Positions 36,566 through 47,400 of a stretch of DNA of 64,000 nt are shown here, one piece after another; position 1 is the stretch's first letter, and each line of letters opens with the position of its first letter. The translations under genes and the position numbers were made by a program. Location: the NCBI RefSeq assembly GCF_001310275.1, contig NZ_LGYZ01000027.1:174865-238864 (forward strand), read 5' to 3'. The notes under the pieces were generated by a model, which saw only the letters and a program-made list of their open reading frames with translations, was not told where the DNA came from and did no database searches. Source of the DNA: Nocardia arizonensis. Its GTDB lineage: Bacteria > Actinomycetota > Actinomycetes > Mycobacteriales > Mycobacteriaceae.

Positions 36566-39343
36566 TTGACCACCTCCCCCTACCCGCCCGGCGCCCGGAT
36601 CGAGGTCCGCGATGCGGAGTGGATCGTCCGGACCTGCGCGAAACTCGACCGTGACGACGAGGAGAGCGCCTACCGGATCACCGCTGTCGGCGCCTCGGAA
36701 TTCGTGCGCGATGAGGAAGCGGTGTTCTTCACCGACATCGACCGCGACATCAGCCTGCTGCGCCCCGAGGACACCATCCTCGAACACGACAGCACGCGCC
36801 GTTTCGCCCAGAGCCGCCTGTTCCTCGAAGCCGTGCTGCGCCGCACCCCGCTCCCACAGACCGAGAAGCGATTGGCCCTGGCCGATCGATTCCTGTTGGA
36901 TCCCTTGGCGTATCAGCAGCGCCCGGCGGTGAAAGCCCTGCAGGCGTTGCGTCCGCGCATCTTGCTCGCCGATGTGGTGGGTCTGGGTAAGACCTTGGAG
37001 ATCGGCCTCATTCTGGCGGAGTTGATCCGCCGGGGTCGTGGTGAGCGGATTCTGGTGGTCACCCCGCAGCAGGTGCTCGAACAGTTCCAGCACGAACTGT
37101 GGACCCGGTTCGCCATCCCGTTGATCCGGTTGGATTCGGTGGGTATCGAACGCATTCAGCGGGAGATCCCCGCAGGCCGCAATCCGTTCACCTATTACAA
37201 GCGGATCATCGTCTCCATCGATACATTGAAGAACGAGGGCAAGTACGGCCAGCATCTGGAGAAGATGTCCTGGGATGCGGTCGTCATCGACGAATCGCAC
37301 AACCTGATCGGTGAGAAGAGTTTGCGTAACAAGCTCGCCCGGCTCTTGTCCCGGCAGACCGATGCTCTGCTCCTGGCCAGCGCGACACCCCACAACGGCA
37401 ACAGCGAATCCTTCGCCGAGCTCATCCGCATGCTCGATCCGGCGGCGATCGCCGACAGTTCGGACTACCAGGCGGCCGATATCGCCCACCTCTATATCCG
37501 CCGCACGAAGACCGATTCCGAGGTGCGTAACCAGATCGGCACGAAATGGCCGGATCGCGGCCCGTCGGTGCCGGTGCGTTGCGCGGCAACCCCCGCCGAG
37601 GAGAAGATCTTCGCCGAACTCACCGAGGTGTGGATGGCCGGCGAGCAGCGCGTCGACGGCCCGGTGACCTCGAACCGCCTGTTCCCCTACACCCTCCTCA
37701 AACAGTTCCTCTCCTCCCACCACGCGCTGGCCAAAACCGTGGCGAACAGGTTGAAGTCCGCCACCGAGCAGCGCGAGATCGACGCGCTGACCGTGCTGCG
37801 GCAGTTGACCTCCCAAATGGGCGACGAGGATTCGGCGAAACTGGCCGCACTCCTGGGTGCACTGCGCGAGATCGGTATCGGCCCCCGCTCCGACACCCGG
37901 GCGGTGGTATTCTCCGAAAGCATCGAAACCGTGAACTGGCTGCACGAGGTCCTGCCCCGCGCGCTGAAACTCCCCGCGGGCGCCGTGGACAAACTGCTCG
38001 GCAACGGTATGTCGGATCAGACCCAGCAGGACATCATCGAACGTTTCGGCCTCTCCGACAGCCCGGTGCGGATCCTGGTGACTACTGATGTCACCTCCGA
38101 AGGCGTCAACCTGCACCGCCAGTGCCATCATCTGATCCACTTCGACGTCCCGTGGAGCCTGATCCGGATCGAACAGCGCAACGGCCGCATCGACCGCTAC
38201 GGTCAGCGTTTCCAGCCCCAGTTCAAGGCGCTTATCCTCACGTCGGCGCTGGAGGGCGCGAAGGACGACCGCACCGTCGCCGAGAAACTCCTCGCGAAAG
38301 AGGAAGCGGCACATCGCAGTATCGGCACCGCGGAGGCCGTGAGCGGTGAATACCGGGCCGAGCGCGAGGAGAAAAGGCTCATCCAGGATCTTCTCGACGG
38401 TAAGACCGTGGAGGAATCACTCGAGGAACGTCCGATGGACGATCTGCTCTCGGATCTGCTCGGTTCGGTCGGGGTGGATCCAGTGGACGCCGATCCGGAA
38501 CCGGCCGATGTCCCGCGGCTGTTCGAGAGCACCGAGAAATTCGTGCAGGAGGCCATTACCTCCCTCGGCCTGCTCGGCGATCTCGAGGATGACGGTGACA
38601 TGCTGGCCTTTACCCCGCCCCCGGATCTTGTGCACCGGCTGTCGGCACTTCCTGCCGACTACCTGCGCAAGCACAAGATCGAGAAGCGTATGAAGGTGAC
38701 CTTCGATCGAACTCTGGCGCAGCGCAAACTCACAGAGGCCCGCGACACCAAGACCATGTGGCCGGATATCGCCTACCTCTCGGATCTGCATCCGCTGGTG
38801 GACTGGGTCACCGATAAGGTCCTGGTCCGGCTGGGCCGCCAGAAGGCGCCGGTGATCGTCGCGGCGGTCGGCGAACCTGTCTTCCTCATCCAGGGCATCT
38901 ACTCGAACACCCTCGGCCAGCCGACCGTGGTCGAGTGGATGGCGGTGACGAGCGCCGGGGTGCTCCCGGCCCCGATGACCGAGGTGCTGGCCGCGGCGAA
39001 GGTCGGACCCGGTATGACCAATACGGGCCGCACCGGCGACCTCACCGCCCTGCAACAGCGCATCCCCGAGGTGGTGGACCTGGCCCGCACCCACCTCGAA
39101 AGCCGCCGCGACATCTACGACGCCGAGGTCGTGGCCCCCCTCAACGCTTATCGCGGCAGGTTGCAGGAGTGGGAACAACTCACTCTCGACGGCCTCGACG
39201 CCACCCAGTTGGGGCGGAAACGGCAGTCCGTCAACGAAACAGTCGAACGCCAGCAGCGGCTGCTCGACGCCATGCAGACCACCGGTGCACCCCTGCTGCG
39301 AGTGTTGGCCGTTCTCGTTCCGGAGCAGGAGGCAGCGCGATGA
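36566..39343 (+). CDS. drmD-like: SNF2-family helicase/translocase, DrmD-like
   Basis: Protein of 925 residues from a TTG at 36566. An N-terminal SH3-like entry region (GARIEVRDAEWIVRTCAKLD) typical of DrmD/HepA-type SNF2 proteins, then helicase lobe 1 with Walker A VVGLGKT (137-143) and DESH box (242-245), lobe 2 with TTDVTSEGVNLH and motif VI QRNGRIDRYGQ starting near 537, and a C-terminal region rich in coiled coil. This is the architecture of DISARM DrmD, an ATP-driven dsDNA translocase. The stop overlaps the methyltransferase start (ATGA). SNF2 plus a large adenine methylase is the shared core of class 1 DISARM and related systems. Confidence 0.88.
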   Translation: MTTSPYPPGARIEVRDAEWIVRTCAKLDRDDEESAYRITAVGASEFVRDEEAVFFTDIDRDISLLRPEDTILEHDSTRRFAQSRLFLEAVLRRTPLPQTEKRLALADRFLLDPLAYQQRPAVKALQALRPRILLADVVGLGKTLEIGLILAELIRRGRGERILVVTPQQVLEQFQHELWTRFAIPLIRLDSVGIERIQREIPAGRNPFTYYKRIIVSIDTLKNEGKYGQHLEKMSWDAVVIDESHNLIGEKSLRNKLARLLSRQTDALLLASATPHNGNSESFAELIRMLDPAAIADSSDYQAADIAHLYIRRTKTDSEVRNQIGTKWPDRGPSVPVRCAATPAEEKIFAELTEVWMAGEQRVDGPVTSNRLFPYTLLKQFLSSHHALAKTVANRLKSATEQREIDALTVLRQLTSQMGDEDSAKLAALLGALREIGIGPRSDTRAVVFSESIETVNWLHEVLPRALKLPAGAVDKLLGNGMSDQTQQDIIERFGLSDSPVRILVTTDVTSEGVNLHRQCHHLIHFDVPWSLIRIEQRNGRIDRYGQRFQPQFKALILTSALEGAKDDRTVAEKLLAKEEAAHRSIGTAEAVSGEYRAEREEKRLIQDLLDGKTVEESLEERPMDDLLSDLLGSVGVDPVDADPEPADVPRLFESTEKFVQEAITSLGLLGDLEDDGDMLAFTPPPDLVHRLSALPADYLRKHKIEKRMKVTFDRTLAQRKLTEARDTKTMWPDIAYLSDLHPLVDWVTDKVLVRLGRQKAPVIVAAVGEPVFLIQGIYSNTLGQPTVVEWMAVTSAGVLPAPMTEVLAAAKVGPGMTNTGRTGDLTALQQRIPEVVDLARTHLESRRDIYDAEVVAPLNAYRGRLQEWEQLTLDGLDATQLGRKRQSVNETVERQQRLLDAMQTTGAPLLRVLAVLVPEQEAAR

Positions 39344-42300
39344 GGCTCGATTCACTCGTCAATCGCGGCGACTACTTCTCGGCCCACTATCTGGCCGAGG
39401 TATTGCCGAAGGATCTGAAGAAGAAAGACGGCCTGCTGTCCCGCTGGACCGAAAGGGAGAAGCAGCACCGACTCGACCAGGAGCACGGCACTCAGGAGAC
39501 GGGCGCCGAGGATCAGGGGACTCAGCGCAAGCCGGTCGGGGTGACCCCTCGGCAAGGGCTGCGCGCTCTCGGCAAACCGTATTTCGCCGATCGCCCCTAT
39601 TTCGCCGAATTCGATACCCGGCGTCGGGATGGCGACACCTTCACCCCCGCCGAAACCACCGAACACCACAAGAAACTGCACGAACTGCACGGTGATGTGC
39701 TGCGCGCCCTCGGTTTCGACGCCCAGCCCCGCGAGCTCGCTACGGAGCGCGCCGGCCGCGAACATACCATCAGCGTCGCCTACGCCGACGACCACCTCAT
39801 CGCCATCGAGTGCGGCTGGGCCGTGGACGTGGACGCCGCCCTCGACGACGACCAGGCCGGCCTGCTCCTGGACCCGGTCCCACTCGACAACCGCGAGGAG
39901 ATCACCTCCGCCAGCAAACTCGCCCGCTGGCTGTTCGCCGGCGACAACCCGCCCCGCTATGTGCTGATCCTCGCAGGCGGCGTGGTGATCCTCGCCGATC
40001 GCGCCACCTGGGGCGAAGGCCGATTCCTCGGCGTGAGCCTCGATATCGCGCTGGGCCGCAACGATATCGACGAACTGTCCGTGATCGCCGCCCTGTTCGG
40101 CGCGGACTCCCTGCTCCCGCCCGAAGAGGGCGGCGCCGAACCGCTCGCGGATCTGCTCGGCAACTCCCGCAATCACGCGGTCGGCGTGTCGAAGGATCTG
40201 CGCGATGGGCTCAAGGAATCGGTCCAACTCATCGCCAACGAAATCCTCGACCGCATCCGCGCCCAGGGCGCCTGCCCCGAAGACGTGATGGAGCCGGCGG
40301 CCTTCGCCAAGGAACTCGGCCGAGAAGCCCTGCGCTACCTGTATCGAATCTTGTTCCTGCTCTATGCCGAAGCGCGCCCCGAACTCGGCATCCTGCCCAC
40401 CGACGACCCCGACTACGGCAAAGGCTACAGCCTCGCCCGCCTCGGCGACCTGGTGGTCCGCGACCTCACCGGCGAGGAAGCCCGCGACAGCCTGCACCTG
40501 TACGAATCGCTGGAACTGCTGTTCCGCCTGGTCAACGACGGACACCGGCGGCGCACCGGCGACGAGGTGTCCGACGGGGAGGGCCTGCGGTTCGAACCGA
40601 TGCGCTCGGACCTGTTCGAGCCGCGGGCGATCCGCCTCATCCGCAAGGATCTCCCCGTCGACGATGACGAGGGCCGCACCGTCGACACCCGCCTCCGCAA
40701 CGGCTGCCTCTACCTGGTACTGCGCAAACTCATGCTCGCCAAAGGCCGCCGGCGGGAACGTGGCGGATTCATCTCCTACGCCCAGCTGGGGATCAACCAG
40801 CTCGGCGCGGTGTACGAGGGCCTGATGTCCTACACCGGGTTCATCGCCACTGAGGACCTTCTGGAAGTCGCGAAGGACGGCAATCACAAGGACGGGTCCT
40901 GGATGATTCCCGCATCGAAGGAAAATGACTATCCTTCGGATGTTTTCGTCAAGCGCACGGAAGAAGACGGGACGAAGACCGAAGAGTACAAGCGGTATGC
41001 ACAGGGCAGCTTCGTCTACCGCCTCGCGGGCCGCGACCGGGAAACCAGCGCCTCCTACTACACCCCCGAATCACTCACCAAGGTCACCGTCCAGCTCGCC
41101 CTGAAATACCGGCTCGACCAGGACGGCACGACGACCTCCGCCGAGGAGATCCTGGGCTGGAAGATCTGCGAACCCGCACTCGGGTCCGGGGCGTTCCTCA
41201 ATGAGGCCATCAATCAGGTGGCGGCCGAGTATCTGAAGCGGCGGCAGCGGGAGCTCGGGCAGGACATCGACCCCGATCGATACGAAGAGGAGCTGCAGAA
41301 GGCGAAAGCTTATATCGCGCTGCACAATTCGTATGGTGTCGATTTGAACGAGACCGCGGTGGAGCTGGCCGAGGTCTCGCTGTGGCTCAATGTCATGCAC
41401 CCCGGGTTGCAGGCGCCCTGGTTCGGACTGCATCTGCGGCGCGGTAATTCGCTGATCGGCGCTGGGCGGAAAGTCTACGACATGACCCAGCTGACCAAGG
41501 GGGAATGGCTCACCCAGGCGCCCGAGGATCTGCCGTTCTCCGCCGGGGCGGTGCCGGCCGGGAAGATCCATCACTTCCTGGTCCCTGCCGACGGGTGGGG
41601 TGCGGTGGCCGGGGCCAAGGAAGCCAAGGCGCTCGCGCCCGAGGAAGCCGCGCAGCTGGCCGCTTGGCGGAAGGGGATCAAGAAGCGGGTCGCCGGGCCG
41701 AGTAAGAACGGGTCTCCCTCCAAGCAGATGCAGCGCCTTAAAGGGCTGGCCCGCCGGGTGGAATTTTTGTGGGACCTGGTGGTTCAGCGGCTGACGATCT
41801 CCGAACGGGAGATTAGTCGCAAGATCGACGTGTGGGGTGCGGACTGGATCAGCCAGCCGGAGAATGCGGTGCCCAAGGAGAAGGTATATCAGGATCTCAC
41901 CGCACCCGGGACACCGCACTGGCGGTTGAAGCAGGTCATGGATGCGTGGTGCGCACTCTGGTTCTGGCCGCTGGACAAGGCAGGACTCCTCGACGGGAGC
42001 GATGTCCGATACGAGCGCGAGCTCAACGCGAGCTCCCTCGTGAAGTCGATCGTGCCGATACTCACCGAACCAGCGAAGTCCGAGGGACCAAGCGGATTTG
42101 AGCAGGTATTTGTCACGGAATCGCTGTTCAGCTTGGACGGTGAGCAGATGGAGTTGGCAGAGTTTGCCGAAGCGAAGGTGGACAATCCAAAGAATTTTAA
42201 ATCTCCATGCGCCCGCAAATTTCCATCGAACCGCGACGTCATTCCCCTGAAAAATCTGGACGACTGGCTTGACTTCGCCGAAGCGGTCTTGGGTCGGGAC

Positions 42301-44415
42301 GATGCTCCCAGGGACTCGCTCATCAGCAGTTTTTCCGGCCTAAAGGAACTGTCGGACTACGAGGACCAATTGCTGATCGATATGGTCATGGACTCGGAAT
42401 TCAAGCTTATCGAACGGTTTCCATGGCTAACCGCAGTTGAGGTCATTGCCGAACAGCAGGGCTTCTTCCACTGGGAACTCGCCTTCGCTCAGATATTCAA
42501 CCGAAGCGGGTTTGATCTACAGGTGGGGAATCCACCGTGGGTTCGCCCGAACTGGCAAGAGTTGTCAGTTCTAGCCGAGCTGGATCCTTGGTTCATTTTG
42601 ACAACTAAACCACCGATCCGTGATCAAGAAATACGCAAAGGTAATGTGCTCGAAGGCGATTCAGCCAAGTCGTATGTTCTCCGCGAGCTTACAGCAAGTA
42701 CTGGATCTGCTGCCTTCTTTGGGTCTGAAACAACCTACCCGACACTTTCTGGGTCTGCACCCAACCTATACAGACCATTTATGGTTCGAGCCTGGAAGAA
42801 CTTGTCTGCCGGCGGGATAGCTGGATTGCTCCATCCAGATACGCATTTCACCGGTAAGCAGACCGGCAGACTGCGAGCGGCAGCCTACCGACACTTGCGA
42901 ATGCACGCGCACTTCCAGAATCGACGCCTTCTATTCTCGGAAATTGACTGGAATATCGAGTATGCAGTCCAAGTCTATGGCAATGAGAAAGATATTGAAT
43001 TTATTCATATAAGCTGGCTCTATGACCCAGCGGCGCTAGTCGGCTCCTTTGATCACGACGGAACAGGCGAGCAACCCGGCATCAAGCATCGTGGGTACTG
43101 GGACCTGCGTCCTCACCGAGACCGCCTGGTTCAGGTCGACCAGGAGGTGCTTAAGAAATGGCAGGATTTGACAGGTGATACAGAAGAGCCGCCAGAGCAA
43201 GCAAAACTTCTTTACCCAGTATCCGCATCGGAACAGGGTGCAATTTATCAACTTTCCCAGGTGAGGGTTCGTGCGGACAGCTACGACAGCCGTATCAGCG
43301 CGGGTCTTGATGAATCGGGGGACCAAAAACGTGGTCTGATAGTCTGGAAAACGTCCTATCCAAGTAGCTGGGATGAGGTCGTACTTCGTGGACCGCACTT
43401 CAATCTTGCCACACCGTTCTCGAAGCAGCCTCCGCTAATGGGTCGAAATGATCCTGTTGTTGACCTGACTGTGTTGCCAGCTGACGCTGTTCCTTCCACA
43501 GATTTTTCACGTGCTTGTGATAGGGAAACCTATATTAATTCACAGGATCGCTGGACTTTCAAAGGAAAGAGTGGAGTATACACCGATTTCTATCGGGTTG
43601 CATGGCGAGAGATGATTCCCAATAATACCGAACGTAGCCTCTATCCAGTTATTATCCCGCCTGGTCCAACGCATGTCAACCTGGTGCGCAGCATGGCGTT
43701 GCCTCACGATCGAGAAACCGTACTGTTTGCCGGATTCTGGACTGGGCTGCCTATTGACTATCTCCTGCGTGTCGCTGGACAAGGACATCTGAGCGCATCG
43801 AGCGCTCGCAGGATGCCTGCACCCTCGGTGGATCATCCGCTCGCCGAGCAACTTATTTTGCGCACGATGCGACTCAATTGCCTAACCCGTGCATACGTAG
43901 ACCTGTGGAGCCGTCTCTATAATGAGGATTGGAAAAGTGATCACTGGAATATCTGCGAGAACAAACTCCTGCCTCTCGGATCCGTTGGCCCAACATGGAA
44001 TGAAGAGACACCATTAAGAACGGAACATCAGAGACGCACCGCGCTGATCGAAATCGATGCAATCGTTGCGCTAATGCTGGGAATGGGCGTTGAGGAACTT
44101 CTTGCGGCTTACAAGGCGCGATTCCCTCAGTTGGTCACATACGAAAGCGCGATGTGGTTCGATGCAGACGGAAGGCGGATCGCGGAGAATTTCAATGCTT
44201 ACGGCCATGGCCAAACCAAGGAACATTTCAAGCAGCTTGTAGACCACCTCGATCTGGAAACCAACGGCCCGGCTCCAGACAGCTACCAGGCGCCTTTCTA
44301 CAGGGCGGATCGCGAGGTCGAATACCGCCAAGCACACGCCCACTTCGCCGACCGTCTCCGTGCGGCAGGATACTCCGTCCCGAGTGAATCCGACAGCGAG
44401 GTGACCCCTGCATGA
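39340..44415 (+). CDS. drmMI-like: Giant N6-adenine DNA methyltransferase, DrmMI/Eco57I-like
   Basis: Protein of 1691 residues. SAM-binding motif I CEPALGSGAFL (610-620) and catalytic motif IV NPPW (1064-1067) are separated by about 450 residues, as in Eco57I/PglX/DrmMI-type enzymes with large insertions. The N-terminal 550 residues (LVNRGDYFSAHYLAEVLPKD onward) hold the conserved entry domain of the family. Residues roughly 900-1600 include the presumed target-recognition part. A marked GC drop covers 42.1-44.1 kb: one 60-base line at 42961 has 21 G+C, against 44 at 40441. It would methylate adenine to mark self DNA. ATGA overlaps at both ends couple it to the helicases. Confidence 0.9.
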   Translation: MRLDSLVNRGDYFSAHYLAEVLPKDLKKKDGLLSRWTEREKQHRLDQEHGTQETGAEDQGTQRKPVGVTPRQGLRALGKPYFADRPYFAEFDTRRRDGDTFTPAETTEHHKKLHELHGDVLRALGFDAQPRELATERAGREHTISVAYADDHLIAIECGWAVDVDAALDDDQAGLLLDPVPLDNREEITSASKLARWLFAGDNPPRYVLILAGGVVILADRATWGEGRFLGVSLDIALGRNDIDELSVIAALFGADSLLPPEEGGAEPLADLLGNSRNHAVGVSKDLRDGLKESVQLIANEILDRIRAQGACPEDVMEPAAFAKELGREALRYLYRILFLLYAEARPELGILPTDDPDYGKGYSLARLGDLVVRDLTGEEARDSLHLYESLELLFRLVNDGHRRRTGDEVSDGEGLRFEPMRSDLFEPRAIRLIRKDLPVDDDEGRTVDTRLRNGCLYLVLRKLMLAKGRRRERGGFISYAQLGINQLGAVYEGLMSYTGFIATEDLLEVAKDGNHKDGSWMIPASKENDYPSDVFVKRTEEDGTKTEEYKRYAQGSFVYRLAGRDRETSASYYTPESLTKVTVQLALKYRLDQDGTTTSAEEILGWKICEPALGSGAFLNEAINQVAAEYLKRRQRELGQDIDPDRYEEELQKAKAYIALHNSYGVDLNETAVELAEVSLWLNVMHPGLQAPWFGLHLRRGNSLIGAGRKVYDMTQLTKGEWLTQAPEDLPFSAGAVPAGKIHHFLVPADGWGAVAGAKEAKALAPEEAAQLAAWRKGIKKRVAGPSKNGSPSKQMQRLKGLARRVEFLWDLVVQRLTISEREISRKIDVWGADWISQPENAVPKEKVYQDLTAPGTPHWRLKQVMDAWCALWFWPLDKAGLLDGSDVRYERELNASSLVKSIVPILTEPAKSEGPSGFEQVFVTESLFSLDGEQMELAEFAEAKVDNPKNFKSPCARKFPSNRDVIPLKNLDDWLDFAEAVLGRDDAPRDSLISSFSGLKELSDYEDQLLIDMVMDSEFKLIERFPWLTAVEVIAEQQGFFHWELAFAQIFNRSGFDLQVGNPPWVRPNWQELSVLAELDPWFILTTKPPIRDQEIRKGNVLEGDSAKSYVLRELTASTGSAAFFGSETTYPTLSGSAPNLYRPFMVRAWKNLSAGGIAGLLHPDTHFTGKQTGRLRAAAYRHLRMHAHFQNRRLLFSEIDWNIEYAVQVYGNEKDIEFIHISWLYDPAALVGSFDHDGTGEQPGIKHRGYWDLRPHRDRLVQVDQEVLKKWQDLTGDTEEPPEQAKLLYPVSASEQGAIYQLSQVRVRADSYDSRISAGLDESGDQKRGLIVWKTSYPSSWDEVVLRGPHFNLATPFSKQPPLMGRNDPVVDLTVLPADAVPSTDFSRACDRETYINSQDRWTFKGKSGVYTDFYRVAWREMIPNNTERSLYPVIIPPGPTHVNLVRSMALPHDRETVLFAGFWTGLPIDYLLRVAGQGHLSASSARRMPAPSVDHPLAEQLILRTMRLNCLTRAYVDLWSRLYNEDWKSDHWNICENKLLPLGSVGPTWNEETPLRTEHQRRTALIEIDAIVALMLGMGVEELLAAYKARFPQLVTYESAMWFDADGRRIAENFNAYGHGQTKEHFKQLVDHLDLETNGPAPDSYQAPFYRADREVEYRQAHAHFADRLRAAGYSVPSESDSEVTPA

Positions 44416-47400
44416 AACCAACGCTGGCGGCAGAAGAGCTTCGGAAGAGTCTCACCCAGTACCTCACAACGACGTTCGCCCTCGCGGAACCCCCAGTCCG
44501 CGAGGCGCTGGAGCGTTTCCTCGAACACCCTCGACAGGGCATCTTCCGCGGCCCCTACCTCCGCATCCGTACCAAGTTCCGCAAGGTCGACGAGCAGACG
44601 TGGCAGAACCCCCTCCAGTGGATCCCCGCCGGCTTCGTCCCCCACCTACACCAGGCCAACGCATGGGAGCGGTTGAGCACCAACGGTAAGAAGGCCGAAC
44701 CGTCGCTTATCACCACTGGCACCGGGTCCGGCAAGACCGAATCGTTCCTCATCCCGGTCCTCGACCACTGCCGCCGGGAACGCGCCGCCGGGCATCACGG
44801 TGTGAAGGCCGTTTTCCTGTACCCGATGAACGCGCTCGCCACCGACCAGGCGCAGCGCATCAACGAACTGCTCACGCAGACGGGGATGGAGGAGGTGACC
44901 GCGGCGCTCTATATCGGTGACACCCCTGAGGTCGGTTATCCGAAGGTGATGACCATGCGGTCGGAGATCCGGCGAAATCCACCCGATATCCTCATCACCA
45001 ACTACAAGATGCTCGACCTGCTGTTGCAGCGGGCCGATGATTTGCCGCTGTGGGCGGATGCCCGGATTGCCTATGTGGTGGTGGACGAATTCCACACCTA
45101 CGACGGCGCCCAGGCCACCGATGTGGCCATGCTGTTGCGGCGCTTGGCCGCCGCCACGGGGCACTCCCGGCCCGGGGAACCGCTGGGCGATATCTGCCCG
45201 GTCGCTACCTCCGCCACGCTCGGTGAGGGCGGGGACAGTGTGGCGATTCGGGAGGTCGCGCGGAAAGTGTTCGGGGTGGTATTCGACGAAGGGTCGGTGA
45301 TCGGGGAGAACCGGCTCGCCGTCACGGATTTCGTCGACGACCTCGACCTCGGGCTGCCGCTGCCTTCCCCGGACGACTTGCTCTCCTGCGCCGACCCCCT
45401 GCGCTTTCCGACAGCGATCGACGAGATTGCCGAGGTCGTCACCGGGATGTCCGGGCTCAACCCGCCGGAACTGGGCAGTCGGCTGCGCAAACATATTCTC
45501 ACGCACGCGGTGCTGGAAATCCTCGACGAGCAGCCGCCGCGCGGGCGTCCGCGCACGCTGCCCGAAATTCTGGAATCGCTGCCCAAACGCGGTGCTTACA
45601 GCTGGGGTGCGGTGATCCGTGACAACCCGCGCAAGGCGGCGTCGGCGCTGGCCCGGTTCATCGCGCTGCTGTCGGTAGCCCGGGATCCCGACGATCCAGG
45701 GAAGCCACTGCTGCTCATCGAAACGCATGTGTGGGCGCGGGGTGTGTCGCGGCTGCTGCGCATGGTCGATGCGGTGCCGGCGTTCGCTTGGGAAGGGGAA
45801 GCGCCGGTCCTCGACGAGGATTCGATGCTGAATTCGATGGGGCGGCTGATGCTGCCTGCCGTCTATTGTCGGCATTGCGGACGTTCGGGGTGGGCGGCCT
45901 ATTCGCCGGAACGGGATCCGGCGGAACTGGTGCTGGCTCCGGACAAGATTTACCGCTCCAGCGTCGGGTCCGAGAGCAAGCGGGTGCGTCCGTTCATCAA
46001 GGCGACCGAGGAGGAGGTCGCCGCGGGCGTTTCTGGTGGTGTGCGCGGGCTGCTGGTACTGGATAACGGTCACGTGCGACCGGCGGATCCCGCCGCGCCG
46101 GCCGGGGACACCACGGTATATGTGCTGGGTGATGTCGGTACCAGCGTGGAGTCCAACCGCAATGCGGCACAAGACCGCTGCCCGGCCTGCGGGATGGATC
46201 AGGGTATTCGCTTCCTCGGCGCAGGGCTGGCCAGCCTCGCGTCGGTGGCGATCACCCAGCTGTTCTCGCGCGGGCAACTCGAGCCGGATCAGCGGAAAAC
46301 GCTGCTGTTCAACGATTCCGTGCAGGATGCCGCGCATCGGGCGGGATTTGTCGCCAACCGCTCCTACACGTTCTCGCTTCGCCGCCTCATCACCAGCAGG
46401 CTCGACCCGGAAGCGCCGATCCTGCTGCACGACCTGATCGCCGAACTCGCCGCCGCGGCCACCGAAGCCGAATCGCTGCCCGCGGTGGTGCCGCCCGATC
46501 TGCACGATCAGCCCGAGATCGACGCCATCCTCGCGGAGGAAACCAGCGGCACCCCGCAAGCCTGGGATCTCATCGGAGAACGGCTGGCCTTCCAGACCAT
46601 CCTCGAATTCGGCCTGCGGTCCCGGCAGGGCCGCACCCTTGAACTCACCGGCACGGTGTCCGCCGAGGTGGTGCTCGATGATCCCGAGGTGATTGCGGGG
46701 CTCGCGCGGGACGCCCACATGCAGGTTTCCGGGCAGATCGAAACACAGTCGCCTGCACGGTATCTGGTGTTCGTGCGGGGACTGCTCGAACGGATGCGCT
46801 ATCGCGGCGCGATCAAACACCGCTGGTTGGACACCTGGCTCGCGGTGGCGGGGACGAAACGATTCGGCACGATCTGGGGCCGCAGGCCCGACGGGATGCC
46901 CGCGTTTCCGAACGGCCTATCCGCGCCAGCGTTCGTGCGCGATCGGGCGAGGAAGGGTTCCGAATTCGACGGTATCGAATCCGATCAGAGCTGGATGCAG
47001 GACTGGGCGGCCCGGTGTCTCGGGTTAGCGCGCGGGCAGTCCGGCGATTTCCTGGCCCGGCTGCTCCCGCTGCTTGCCACCGAGAATGTATTGGCCAAGC
47101 GGGTCGCCGCCGATGGGTCCACGCAGCTGTACGGCCTGCAGCCCGGACATATCCGCGTGCGGTATCTCGACGACGACGAGGTGGCGGACGCCGGCCTCGG
47201 GTGCGACCGGTGCTCCTGGCAGCAGACCGTCCACCCGGAGAACGCCGACGACTGGCTCGGGCATCCGTGCCCGCGCTACCGCTGCGGTGGCACGTTGTCG
47301 GTGCGAGGACTCCTGGACAAAAACGACTACTACCGGAACCTGTACCAAGGTGAGACGCCGTTGCGCGTGGTGACCGCCGAGCACACCGGCGCGCTCACAC

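Noticed and set aside
36212..38314. Minus-strand open frame of about 700 codons across kinase and SNF2 genes
   Set aside because: Antisense shadow; catalytic kinase and helicase residues lie on the plus strand.
44646..46820. Minus-strand open frame of about 724 codons within the giant helicase
   Set aside because: Antisense of the helicase; no motifs, and the plus strand holds Walker A and DEFH there.
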